Origin: Euborellia annulipes | Taxonomy: Eukaryota > Arthropoda > Insecta > Dermaptera > Anisolabididae | Assembly (NCBI GenBank): GCA_023213315.1 | Contig: JAKCPI010005090.1 | Span: 55,432-119,431, forward strand | Direction: 5' to 3' | Length of the DNA: 64,000 nucleotides | Shown: in pieces, positions 55,138 to 64,000 of the stretch | Position numbering within the stretch: position 1 is the stretch's first letter | How the letters are laid out: every line of letters starts with the position of its first letter | Translations under genes and position numbers: made by a program | The notes under the pieces: model-generated | The model's database searches: none | Seen by the model: the letters and a program-made list of their open reading frames with translations, nothing else | What the model was told of the DNA's origin: nothing

Positions 55138-55777
55138 AAAATCTGAGGTGACTGATCGCACAGCACACAACTTTCTCTTATCCTTCAGCCAGAGGAAGTT
55201 GTGTTCTGTGCTTGTCACACCAGATTTTTTGTGTCAACATATATTTAGTTTCCGACATTCGAATTTCAAGATGTAAAATTTATAAGCATGGGAAAATATT
55301 TATATTTTGTAACAATGGCAACCATTTCCTATTCCTAATTTTCCTATGAAGTACAAAAGTAAAATGGTTTTCAGAAAGATTTCAATGGCAAAATGAGAAT
55401 ATACATTTTAAAGAGCATCTAAAAAATAATTGATTTTTGAATTTTAATCAAAATCGCAGAAGCGAATTTTGAGAAAATCGAAAAAAAAAAAATGAAAAAG
55501 TACATCAGTACTCTTAAGTCGATTTTGTTCAAAAGCTTCCTGTCACGTAGGAGGGTACCTAACTTAAATATAAAATTTCCACTTCCTAGCTCCTTTCGTT
55601 CTTCATATATTTTGTTTACAGACACACACACACACACGGACAGACCATGTCACGAAAACCTCTTTTTTGGATTCAGGGGACCTCAAAACGTGTATATCCA
55701 TCAAAATCTCGACATCGAATTCTTGACATGAATCCAATAATTTTTCCCTATATATTAACTTAGGTAAGAGAAAGTAA
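55138..55777 (-). repeat. family A repeat, copy 10
   Basis: The hairpin at 55138-55232 is followed by the body (TCGACATCGAATTCTTGACA) and the end GGTAAGAGAAAGTAAAA. The microsatellite block is a short CA run at 55623. Confidence 0.88.
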
Positions 55778-55844
55778 AAATAAGATTACAATTGGAAGAT
55801 TTACGCTGGATTAGATGTACAAGGAAAGGACCGGAGAATAAAAG

Positions 55845-56085
55845 CCAGCAGTAGATGGACCCTCTCACATCATCTTTAATTAGCAGATATTTCGACTGGC
55901 TTCATTTCTCTGAAATTTTAAAATAACCAACACCTATTGTTTGACACGGGCCCTCCGCCAAATCATTGTTTTGCACTGATGATGACTAGGCGTGAAGCCA
56001 GTCGAAATATCTGCTAATTAAAGATGATGTGAGAGGGTCCATCTACTGCTGGCTTTTATTCTCCGGTCCTTTCCTTGTAAAAATA
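55845..56085. mobile_element. foldback element with hammerhead core
   Basis: The arms at about 55845-55910 and 55995-56085 are perfect complements over more than 60 bp (GAGAATAAAAGCCAGCAGTA; CTCTCACATCATCTTTAATT; GCAGATATTTCGACTGGCTT). The loop side of the right arm carries the ribozyme-like core. Confidence 0.85.
55972..56016 (+). ncRNA. hammerhead ribozyme-like motif (best intact core)
   Basis: CTGATGA (55976-55982), then stem II GACT-(A)-GGC / GCC-AGTC around loop GTGAA (55984-56003), GAAA (56004-56007), then TATC. ATAT at the stem III position is self-complementary, as needed for a dimeric stem III. Stem I pairs GCA with TGC across the cleavage site after ATC. Confidence 0.65.
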
Positions 56086-59000
56086 AGAGCCTTTAATATA
56101 ATATTTAGAACTTTTTTATCAACAATTTTTGGAGACATTGTCAAATGTTCAGAAAAAGGGGTATTCAAATTCATTTATATCAAGTTCAGTATTCATATAA
56201 TAATAATATAATAATAATTAAATTTTTATTCTAAAACTGAACCATGAATTACATCCTTTATACAACCCAAGTTTTTTCATTTATTACCTCTGGATTGCTT
56301 CACCCTTTTACTCCTATTCATCCTGGTTGCATGTGACCATTGGTCAGCATTTATAGGTCATCGGATCTTATGCAATCAGGTCCCAAAAAAAATTTGAAAA
56401 TTTTATATCACCTCAATTCTCTAGTTCCCCAGGTAGGATAAATTTACTAATAAAATATTTTTCTTGTTAATTACCGTTTTTATTTCCTCATAAACCTCTT
56501 TGTCTGTTCATCATTAGCTGTTTGGATTAATTAAAGAAAAAATGAAAAAAAAAAAATAAAAATATCCCATAACTAATTACATTTTCAAGCTGGGAGTGGA
56601 CAGAAGATTAGTTTATACAGTATATTAATTAAATATTGTACAAATTATGTAAGTTGGCCTATAATCAACATTCTGTAATTCAATTCTTTGAACATAACAG
56701 CTCGTAATTTTAGTTTTAATTTAGCTAATTGATTCATCTCTCAACTAGAGCCAAAAATGAGCGTTCAAGTCATGAATTGGAAGAATATACAGTATATCCC
56801 TACTATTATATCAAAGAAAAAATCTTTCTTTCGTTTTCTCTGTTTGTAAATAAGCATAGTGAGTCTTTGAAACTAATTGATCAGATTTTTATGGAGTTTT
56901 TTTTTAATAGATAAAGAGTTTTCTGGGGGTAGGATTTAGGCTATCATTAATTCAGATTAGAAGTAGATAACTCCATTTTTAAGGGGCTTGAAATTCTAGA
57001 ATTTTAAAAATTTGTTAAAATTCTCTCAACAGTAATAATAATAATAATACCTAAACAGTTTTTATAAAATTTTTCCTAACCTTGAATTATGCAAAATTGT
57101 CACTTTTATAGATTCCAAGTTAGCTTTCCTGGTTAATTATGTTTCCAAAGTTAGAACACCCAGACCAGACCCGTGCCCTCAGCAAAAAAAATTACAGGAA
57201 AATGATTTTTTATTTAGTTATAATTTTAAGATTTGATCTTAAAGGGCACGGGCCTCCTCAGGAAAATGATTTTTTATAATTGAAATTTTAACCATGAAAA
57301 TTATTTTTTTATTTGAATTTTAAGTTTGGAGTGCAAAGGCCCTCCGATGGGGCCCGGGCCAAGCCCCGGAAATATTGCCCCTCCCCCTGCCCCCTTGTCT
57401 GCAACCCTGATAATTGTTAACAAATATTATTTAAATATCTATTTTTATTGTAAAATTTTGTGGATAGTCGACTTTTTAAATTTCCGATATGTTAATATTC
57501 CCCCCACATCGAGAAATTAAATAACTATTATATATTACTATGCCGATATTTTACACTATATATGAAGAAATGGATGTTATTAAAAATTAAAATCAAAATT
57601 CAGAAACAAAAAATTTTAATTAAAAGTTGGTAATAAACATCAATTAAAAATTTTTTATTAAAACCTACCCCTCTCTCGCTCACCCTAAATTTGGTTTAAT
57701 TTAAACCAATTAATTTAATTGGCAAGCGTCGATGAAATATGTAGTGCAAATTAAGGAAAAATTTAAAGATCCCATTTGGACTTTTAGGCGTTCTTAGAGT
57801 GATGATTTTAAAAATTATCATTGTATCAATACATTTAAAAGGTTATGATTTACATATATTGAATAAACAAAATTCTTTGGTTTTGAGTAAATGTCGTTGG
57901 AACTAACGGTTATCGTTTATATACAAATAAATATATGTCATCTGCCCAAGAAGAAAAAGACAATTTCCCAACTTTTTCTGTTTCACAATAGCTTGGGAGA
58001 AATTCTCCCACATTCCATTGGTTATTTAACAGAACATATTACACGGAATTATGCCTATTTGCAACAGATCCGGATTTACTAAAATTTTATATTTCCTTGA
58101 TAGAAAGAAAACAACCAATTTACCTCTTTTAGTAAAGTTGGGTGTATGTCTGTGGTAATATTTTTTCATCAACGAAAACTCAAAAACTATTCACCCAATT
58201 GTTTTGGAATTTTGCACGCATAAACTAGAGCTAAAGGTCAAGAACTGAAAAGCTTTTGGTAAACATCGGACCATTAGGGGGCGCTCTAGAGGGGGGCCAA
58301 TATTTTTTTCTTACATAACCTATAATTTTTTTTATTCAGAAACTAGACTTCCTCCCGAGTAAAATTATATATAACTAGACGTAAGCCCTCCCTTTGGGGG
58401 GGGTTTTTAAAGGGGCTGTGGGCCCCTTGCCCCCCCACCCCTACCTAGACCCCTACGGAAAAACACTGTCCCTTTTCATTTTTTTATTTTTAAATTATTA
58501 AAATAGATATTATATTAAACAAAAACTTAATATTCTTGGATTTAGAATCTTTTCCGAACCCTACCCTTTCCCAGACAACACACGTATAAAAATATAAAAT
58601 TCAAAATAAAAATAAATAAATAAAAAAATAAAAAAAATTAATATTGTTATGAAAACAATTATATTTTTTTTAATTTTTATTTTTTTCACATTTTATTAAT
58701 TATTTACTTATTTTTATTTTAAAATATACCAAACAAAGACTCTTTCCAGGACACAAACAATTTCACCAAAATTATTTCAATACATTAAGAAGATTAAATT
58801 AAAAGGAGTACAAGAAATTTATAAAATAAAGTTATGTATAACATCGGACCATTAGGGGGGTCTAGGGGGGCAATATTTTTTTCTTGAATAGTGGGTGGGC
58901 AAAGTTGTGCGCTCGGCTTAGTCCGACCCTTTATTTTGAATATTTTTTTTATTTTATTTATTTATTTATTTTAAAGTAATTTTAGTTGCTGAGACCACTT

Positions 59001-59550
59001 GACTTTATAAATTTATTGTTATTACTTTCAAAACAATATATCGGTAATATTGTCTTGTTTGTCGGGGGTTACATATTCTGATTTTCAGCACCACATAACG
59101 TTGTTTAAAATCATCTTAGTGACTTTTGTCAATTCTTCAGGCCTGTGGGCTATTTTTTTACTTTTTTTCGATGATGTTGATTTTGTCTTGTGTTCATATC
59201 AACAGTAATAAAATATGGAGTACCAGTTACTCTTCCCTTTAGCCATTTAGCTTATTTTATTTGTAATCGTCCTAGATTCTAATCAGTGGCAGACTCAGGA
59301 TTTTTTTTTAAGAAAGAGAGGGCGAAATTTTGGCGTAGGAGAGACGGAGAGGCAGTGGCACATTCAAAGAGCCGAATGATTTATTATATTTTAGTTTAGT
59401 TCCGGCCGGATTCAAATTAGCAAATGAATAAAGAACTTTTGTAGAATCATAATATTAATATTTTTTTCTTTCGCTAGTGATTCTATTTATTAATTTATCA
59501 AATTCTTACCATGCACATATATTAGTAACAACATTATAATACAATTTTTT
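56086..59550. other. AT-rich sequence with repeat debris
   Basis: No gene is recognised. GGACCATTAGGGGG with a following ATATTTTTTTCTT block occurs twice (58264-58320 and 58845-58890), suggesting an old dispersed repeat. A GC-rich patch at 57166-57410 looks like degraded MITE ends. CAGTGGCAGACTCAGG at 59285 resembles a left hAT-type end. Confidence 0.4.
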
Positions 59551-59604
59551 ACCTAAAGTTGTGTGGAAAGGAGTCAGCCAAGGAAAATAAAAAATCAATT
59601 TATT

Positions 59605-59647
59605 CTGTCGACGTTTCGAGCGCCCGTCGCGCTCTTCCTCGGGACAG
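59605..59647 (-). ncRNA. hammerhead-like motif, left arm
   Basis: Minus strand: stem I CTGTC/GACAG, core CCGAGGA, stem II GAGCG/CGCTC, GAAA, CGTC. The only core deviation is U to C at the second position of CUGANGA, shared with the right arm. Confidence 0.6.
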
Positions 59648-59959
59648 TATAAGTGTCAAATGTTATAGATGGTAATGACAAAATAGTCGGTTGACATTAT
59701 TAGATAATCTCAACAAACATTAATAATGTATCTGTTGAAAGATTTAACAATAATTTTAATATCATATAACGACATGTGTTTTGTTACACGGTTACTTGTA
59801 CAATGTCATTGTACACATTGTACACAAAACACATGCCGTTATATGATATTAAAATTATTGTTAAATCTTTCAACAGATACATTATTAATGTTTGTTGAGA
59901 TTATCTAATAATGTCAACAGACTATTTTGTCATTACCATCTATAACATTTGCACATATA

Positions 59960-60002
59960 CTGTCCCGAGGAAGAGCGCGACGGACGCTCGAAACGTCGAC
60001 AG
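59960..60002 (+). ncRNA. hammerhead-like motif, right arm
   Basis: Stem I CTGTC (59960-59964) with GACAG (59998-60002); core CCGAGGA (59965-59971); stem II GAGCG/CGCTC (59973-59977 with 59985-59989); GAAA (59990-59993); CGTC before the predicted cleavage. ACGT is self-complementary, so stem III could form between two strands. Confidence 0.6.
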
Positions 60003-60058
60003 AATAAATTGATTTTTTATTTTCCTTGGCTGACCTCCCTTTCCACACAACTTTAGTT

Positions 60059-60649
60059 AATACTCACAGCCAGTATAATAATTAAAATTTTTTATTTCGA
60101 ATAATTGAAATTTTTGCATGATTACTTGTTCGCATCATAAGGCTTGTAAGGTGTGTACTGTAATGAGTAGTGGTCGCTTGGCATCTCCTGAGCCTATCTA
60201 CGACCACCTCTCCAGTAACGGACCTCAGGTTAACGGAACCAACCACGAGGTTTAACTTTGCTTCGCTATCGCTCCAAATTAGTCTGATAACAACATTTGT
60301 TTATTCTCTTTAATAACATTTATTAAAAATAAAGGTTTTTAAGATAACATTAAAAAAATTTTATCTAAATGTCAGAGTAAGACAATCTTTTTCTAAAGCC
60401 CCTTCAGACGAGACATATGAATAGGCCTTGGCTATTAGAAATTTATCCGACTCACCAGTTGGAAGGGCAGAGATTTCAATTTACGATTCAATAATACGTG
60501 AGATTATTGTATACGAGGAAAATATAGAAATGGCGGCTACTAATCAGTAACAAAAGTAAAAAAAAATTTCTTCCAGTGAGTGATAAAGAATCAAGTTATT
60601 TGTTACATAATATAAAACAACTTATCTAAAACTCTTTGCTTTCTTTATT
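60059..60649. other. sequence without recognised feature
   Basis: I see no gene or bounded repeat. A GC-richer patch at 60150-60290 has no identity. Confidence 0.4.
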
Positions 60650-60772
60650 TAAATCATTTGGATACCAAATGGTATAAATAAATCTGTCTGGATCATTTAT
60701 CGGTAGGCCCTAAATCGTAATAAATATTATTGTATCATTTGAAAGTCTATATGACCTAAGATGCCGAAATAA
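60650..60772 (+). repeat. old SINE S1 body fragment
   Basis: CATTTGGATACCAAATGG and ATGACCTAAGATGCCGAAA match the S1 body. The tRNA-like head is missing and the copy is diverged. Confidence 0.65.
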
Positions 60773-60896
60773 CTAAAAAAAGTCAACATGGTCTTAGAGA
60801 AGACTGTAGCTAGAAATTATTACCTCTCCGACCATCCAAACCCCCTCACCAAAAAATTTCTGGCTGCTTGCCTAGCCTCAAATGCCAAAAAGACTT

Positions 60897-61163
60897 TTTT
60901 TTTTTTTTTTAAACATTCACACTTTTTTCTCATTCACACTCACACTCACACACACATTCACACAGTCTTTTCGGCAACTTAGGCCATTTAAGACTTTGAC
61001 GATAACCGTTGTAATATAATATTATCTATTATGGGTTCAGGCATTTCTATTTAAGCCATCTGGTATCCAGATGGCTTAAATAAAATCATCGGACTGCCTG
61101 GGTCCGAACCCGCGACGTTTGGTATAGGAGGTAGGCACGCTACCTTCTACGCCACACCCGGGC
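60897..61163 (-). repeat. tRNA-derived SINE, family S1, copy 5
   Basis: Inverted full-length copy. The 12-bp duplication CCAAAAAGACTT lies at 60885-60896 and 61164-61175. The head reads, inverted, CCCGGGTGTGGCGTAGAAGG with the B box GGGTTCGGACCC. Confidence 0.94.
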
Positions 61164-61426
61164 CCAAAAAGACTTAAAAAAACCTCTGCTTCATTGATTA
61201 AACTCTCTGTACCCCAGCTCCCTGGGAACTTATGATGACTTTTTCTAATTGAAATCGAAAAGCGTTGGGCTTTTTATTTCGAGCACAAAGAGATTATTAT
61301 ATTGTATTATTTCAACAAATGTAACGCCATCTGGCTTAACTTCCTCTTTTCACATATGATTTTTCTAAGTTTTGTTTTTTTACCCTCTTTTAAAATAAAT
61401 TTATATGAAGCAGATAGATAGTAAAG

Positions 61427-62291
61427 AAAAAATCTGGTGTGACTGGCGCACAGCACACAACTTTCTCTTACCCTTCGGTAAGAGAAAGTTGCGCACTGTG
61501 CTGGTCACACCAGATTTTTTGTGTCGAGATATATTTAGTTTCCGATAGCACCTTAGTTTCAAACTTGCATTTTAAATGTTGACTGCTTCAAATAAACTAT
61601 GGTTATTTGTCAAAATTTTAATCTCATATTTGGACATTTTATACACAATATAGAATCGTAAATAAATACAAAATTTCATAAGAATTGGAAAAAAAAATTT
61701 TAAATGTCTAAAAAGTTCCAAAGGGGACCCCTTTTGAATCGAAATTAACATACAAATCCCTATAGGAAATTAACATTAGGCCTATGAGAGAAGACGGAGA
61801 GACAGGCGATAATGTTTGCAAGTGAGAGAGAGAGAGATATATATGTTTTCTCCTAAGCAATTAAAGACACAAATAAAATAAAAAAAAATGGGAATTTAAA
61901 TAATAATTGATTTTTAATCTAATAAAAAGAAAAAGATTTAAATTCCGTTACCATGGCAACCAGTTCTATCTTTCCTATGAAGAACAAGAGTAAAGTGGTC
62001 TTCAGAAGATTTCAACGGCAAAATGAGAATATACATTTTAAAGAGCATCTAAAAAATAGTTCATTTATGAATTTTAAAAAAAATCCTTGGAGGGAATTTT
62101 GAGAAAATCGAAAAAAACTGAAAAAGTACATCAGTAAAGTACTAGTACTTTTTGGCCGATTTTGTTCAAAAGCTTATTTTGAGATTCTTCAAAGGTACCT
62201 AAGTTAAATATAAAATTTCAATCCGCTAGCTCAACTCCTTCATGCTAAAAATCTGTCCACACACACAGACACACACACAGACACACACACA

Positions 62292-62326
<35 letters not shown>

Positions 62327-62469
62327 CAATTTGCGGGACCCACTTTTTTGGACTCAGGGGACCTCAAAACATGTATATCCATCAAAATCTCGACATCGAA
62401 TTTTTTGACATGATCGCAATACTCTCTCTCTCTATATATATTCATATATAGAGGTAAGAGAAAGTAAAA
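61427..62469 (-). repeat. family A repeat, copy 11 (long form)
   Basis: The hairpin at 61427-61520 is followed by the extra segment of about 330 bp shared with 26824-27846, the usual body, a CA microsatellite (62258-62325) and the end GGTAAGAGAAAGTAAAA. Confidence 0.9.
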
Positions 62470-62892
62470 TATTGTATCTCTAAGGTAAGACTTTTAAAAG
62501 AGATTTGCAACTTCGTTTCCGATTTCTTTAATAGGTACTCAGAGAGAAGATCCAAAAGAATTAAAATTTGTATTAATACTTCATTCAGATAACGATTTCA
62601 TAGATATGAAAGAGTGTCTGTACTATTCTATTCCTAGCATCAAGTAAATTTACTACTACAATATTAGTCGGACGATTCCTACCATTTTTTTTTTTTTTTT
62701 TTTAATAAATCGAAGTAATTTATATTGTATTATATTTAATTCTATTAATAGAATAATGGCACAGTTAATTTAATTTTTACAAGAATTTTATTGGGTTTTC
62801 AATACAATTTATTCTTGCATATTTTCTCCTTCTGACACCGTCATGTTTGTGGAAAACCAGAAAATATTTTTTCTTCATTAATTGTAAGGGAA
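62470..62892. other. AT-rich sequence
   Basis: No gene or bounded repeat is recognised; there is a T19 run near 62685. Confidence 0.45.
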
Positions 62893-63555
62893 AAAATCTG
62901 GTGTGACTGGCGCACAGCACACAACTTTCTCTTACCTTCGGTAATCGAAAGTTGTGTTCTGTGCTTGTCACACCAGATTTTTTTGTGTCGACATATATTT
63001 AGTTCCCGACAGTACGGAACATTGGAATTCAGATGTAAAATTTATAAGTATGGGAAAATATTTATATTTTGTTACCATGGCAACCATTTCTCCTATCTTC
63101 CCTATGAAATACAAGAGTAAAGTGGTCTTCAGAAGATTTCAATTGCAAAATGAGAATATACATTTGAAAGAGCATCTAAAAAATAATTGATTTTTGAATT
63201 TTAAAAAAAAATCGTTGGAGCAAATTTTGAGAAAATCGAAAAAAACTGAAAAAGTACATCAGTAAAGTACTAGTACTCTTTGGCCGATTTTGATTAAAAG
63301 CTTATTTTTCCGGTCCCGGGTGGTGTTTAACTTAAATATAAAATTTCAACCTCGTAGCTCAATTCCTTCATGCTTAAAATTGAACACACACCCACCCCCA
63401 CCCACAGACAGACCATGTCGCGAAAACCACTTTTTGGATTCAGGGGACCTCAAAACGTGAAGATCCATCAAAATCTCGACAACGAATTTTTGACATCCAA
63501 TACTTTCTCTCTCTATATATATATTACATATATACATAGGTAAGAGAAAGTAAAA
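62893..63555 (-). repeat. family A repeat, copy 12
   Basis: The hairpin at 62893-62983 (arms CTGGTGTGACTGGCGC and GCTTGTCACACCAG), body and end GGTAAGAGAAAGTAAAA are present. It lies only 420 bp from copy 11, in the same orientation. Confidence 0.9.
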
Positions 63556-64000
63556 AGAGGTAGCCTTACTAGGTATTTGAGTAATTGGCAAATAAAGGAT
63601 GGTAATTAAAATTACGTATGAATGAATATTTTCTCTAAATATATTTTATTTAATTATCAAACTCGATTTGTTCTACTTATTTTTTGGAATATTTTAAAAT
63701 AATAAATAAATACGCTCCACTTTTTAATTGATATATTATTATTAATTTTATAAATATTTATTTATTAAAACTATCTATTTTAAAAATTACTAAATAAATA
63801 GTTTTCCCATCTGACTTGTAGTTTATTTCAATATTAACTAGTAAACCTTTAAAGAGTAATTATTTGAGAAACTAATTTATAAATAATTACTTTTATAATT
63901 GAATACCTTTAGAACTAGAAGACTATAAGAAAATATAGAAAGATGAGCAAAACAATTCATGCACATAATAACAACATATTTAATTATATAATAAAAATCA
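63556..64000. other. AT-rich sequence to window end
   Basis: I see nothing beyond AT-rich DNA. Confidence 0.45.

Larger units (their letters stand above)
59552..60058. mobile_element. foldback element with paired hammerhead-like motifs
   Basis: The arms of about 240 bp are almost exact complements, from AAAGTTGTGTGGAAAGG at the left edge to CCTTTCCACACAACTTT at the right, meeting near 59800. Each arm carries one hammerhead-like motif in opposite orientation. Confidence 0.88.

Noticed and set aside
38425..61163. tRNA genes at the S1 SINE heads
   Set aside because: A and B boxes are present, but each is followed by the same SINE body and poly-A tail and flanked by target duplications, so they are retroposons.

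Overview
This is eukaryotic, AT-rich nuclear DNA (spliceosomal introns, tRNA-derived SINEs, many DNA transposons). The gene content fits a metazoan. The repeat style (irritans/mos-like mariner, dense hAT-type MITEs, hammerhead-bearing foldbacks) suggests an arthropod with a large, repeat-rich genome, but species and order cannot be fixed from the sequence. Only three protein-coding genes can be supported; most of the 64 kb is mobile-element debris.

Layout. (1) 855-1782, plus strand: the last two exons of a C2H2 zinc-finger gene whose 5' part lies left of the window; a decayed mariner sits about 10 bp past its stop codon. (2) 8219-29672, plus strand: a complete three-exon gene for N-terminal glutamine amidohydrolase (NTAQ1, the WDYHV-motif protein of the Arg/N-degron pathway). 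A 17.1 kb intron splits the codon of the catalytic cysteine and carries many nested elements. (3) 29673-37976: intergenic, repeats only. (4) 37977-51688, minus strand: the last eight exons of a type I membrane protein with a Pro- and Ser/Thr-rich mucin-like stretch, an EGF-like domain, a SEA domain, two EGF-like domains, one transmembrane helix and a Pro-rich tail. All splice phases agree; the N-terminus is not found. Genes 2 and 3 converge. (5) 51689-64000: upstream or 5' intron sequence of gene 3, repeats only. The three genes show no functional link.

Repeats. Fourteen elements have exact or near-exact 8-bp target duplications of hAT type. There are also two Tc1/mariner MITEs with TA ends, two Harbinger-like MITEs with 3-bp TTA/TAA duplications, full-length tRNA-SINEs of one family with 11-14 bp duplications, and about a dozen copies of a roughly 0.65-1 kb family (called family A here) that ends in a very strong hairpin.

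The most interesting signal is a set of long inverted-repeat (foldback) elements of unrelated sequence that carry hammerhead-ribozyme cores (CTGANGA, stem II, GAAA, mostly self-complementary stem III) in their arms. Such ribozymes are known from Penelope-like retroelements and retrozymes; here they sit in head-to-head foldbacks.
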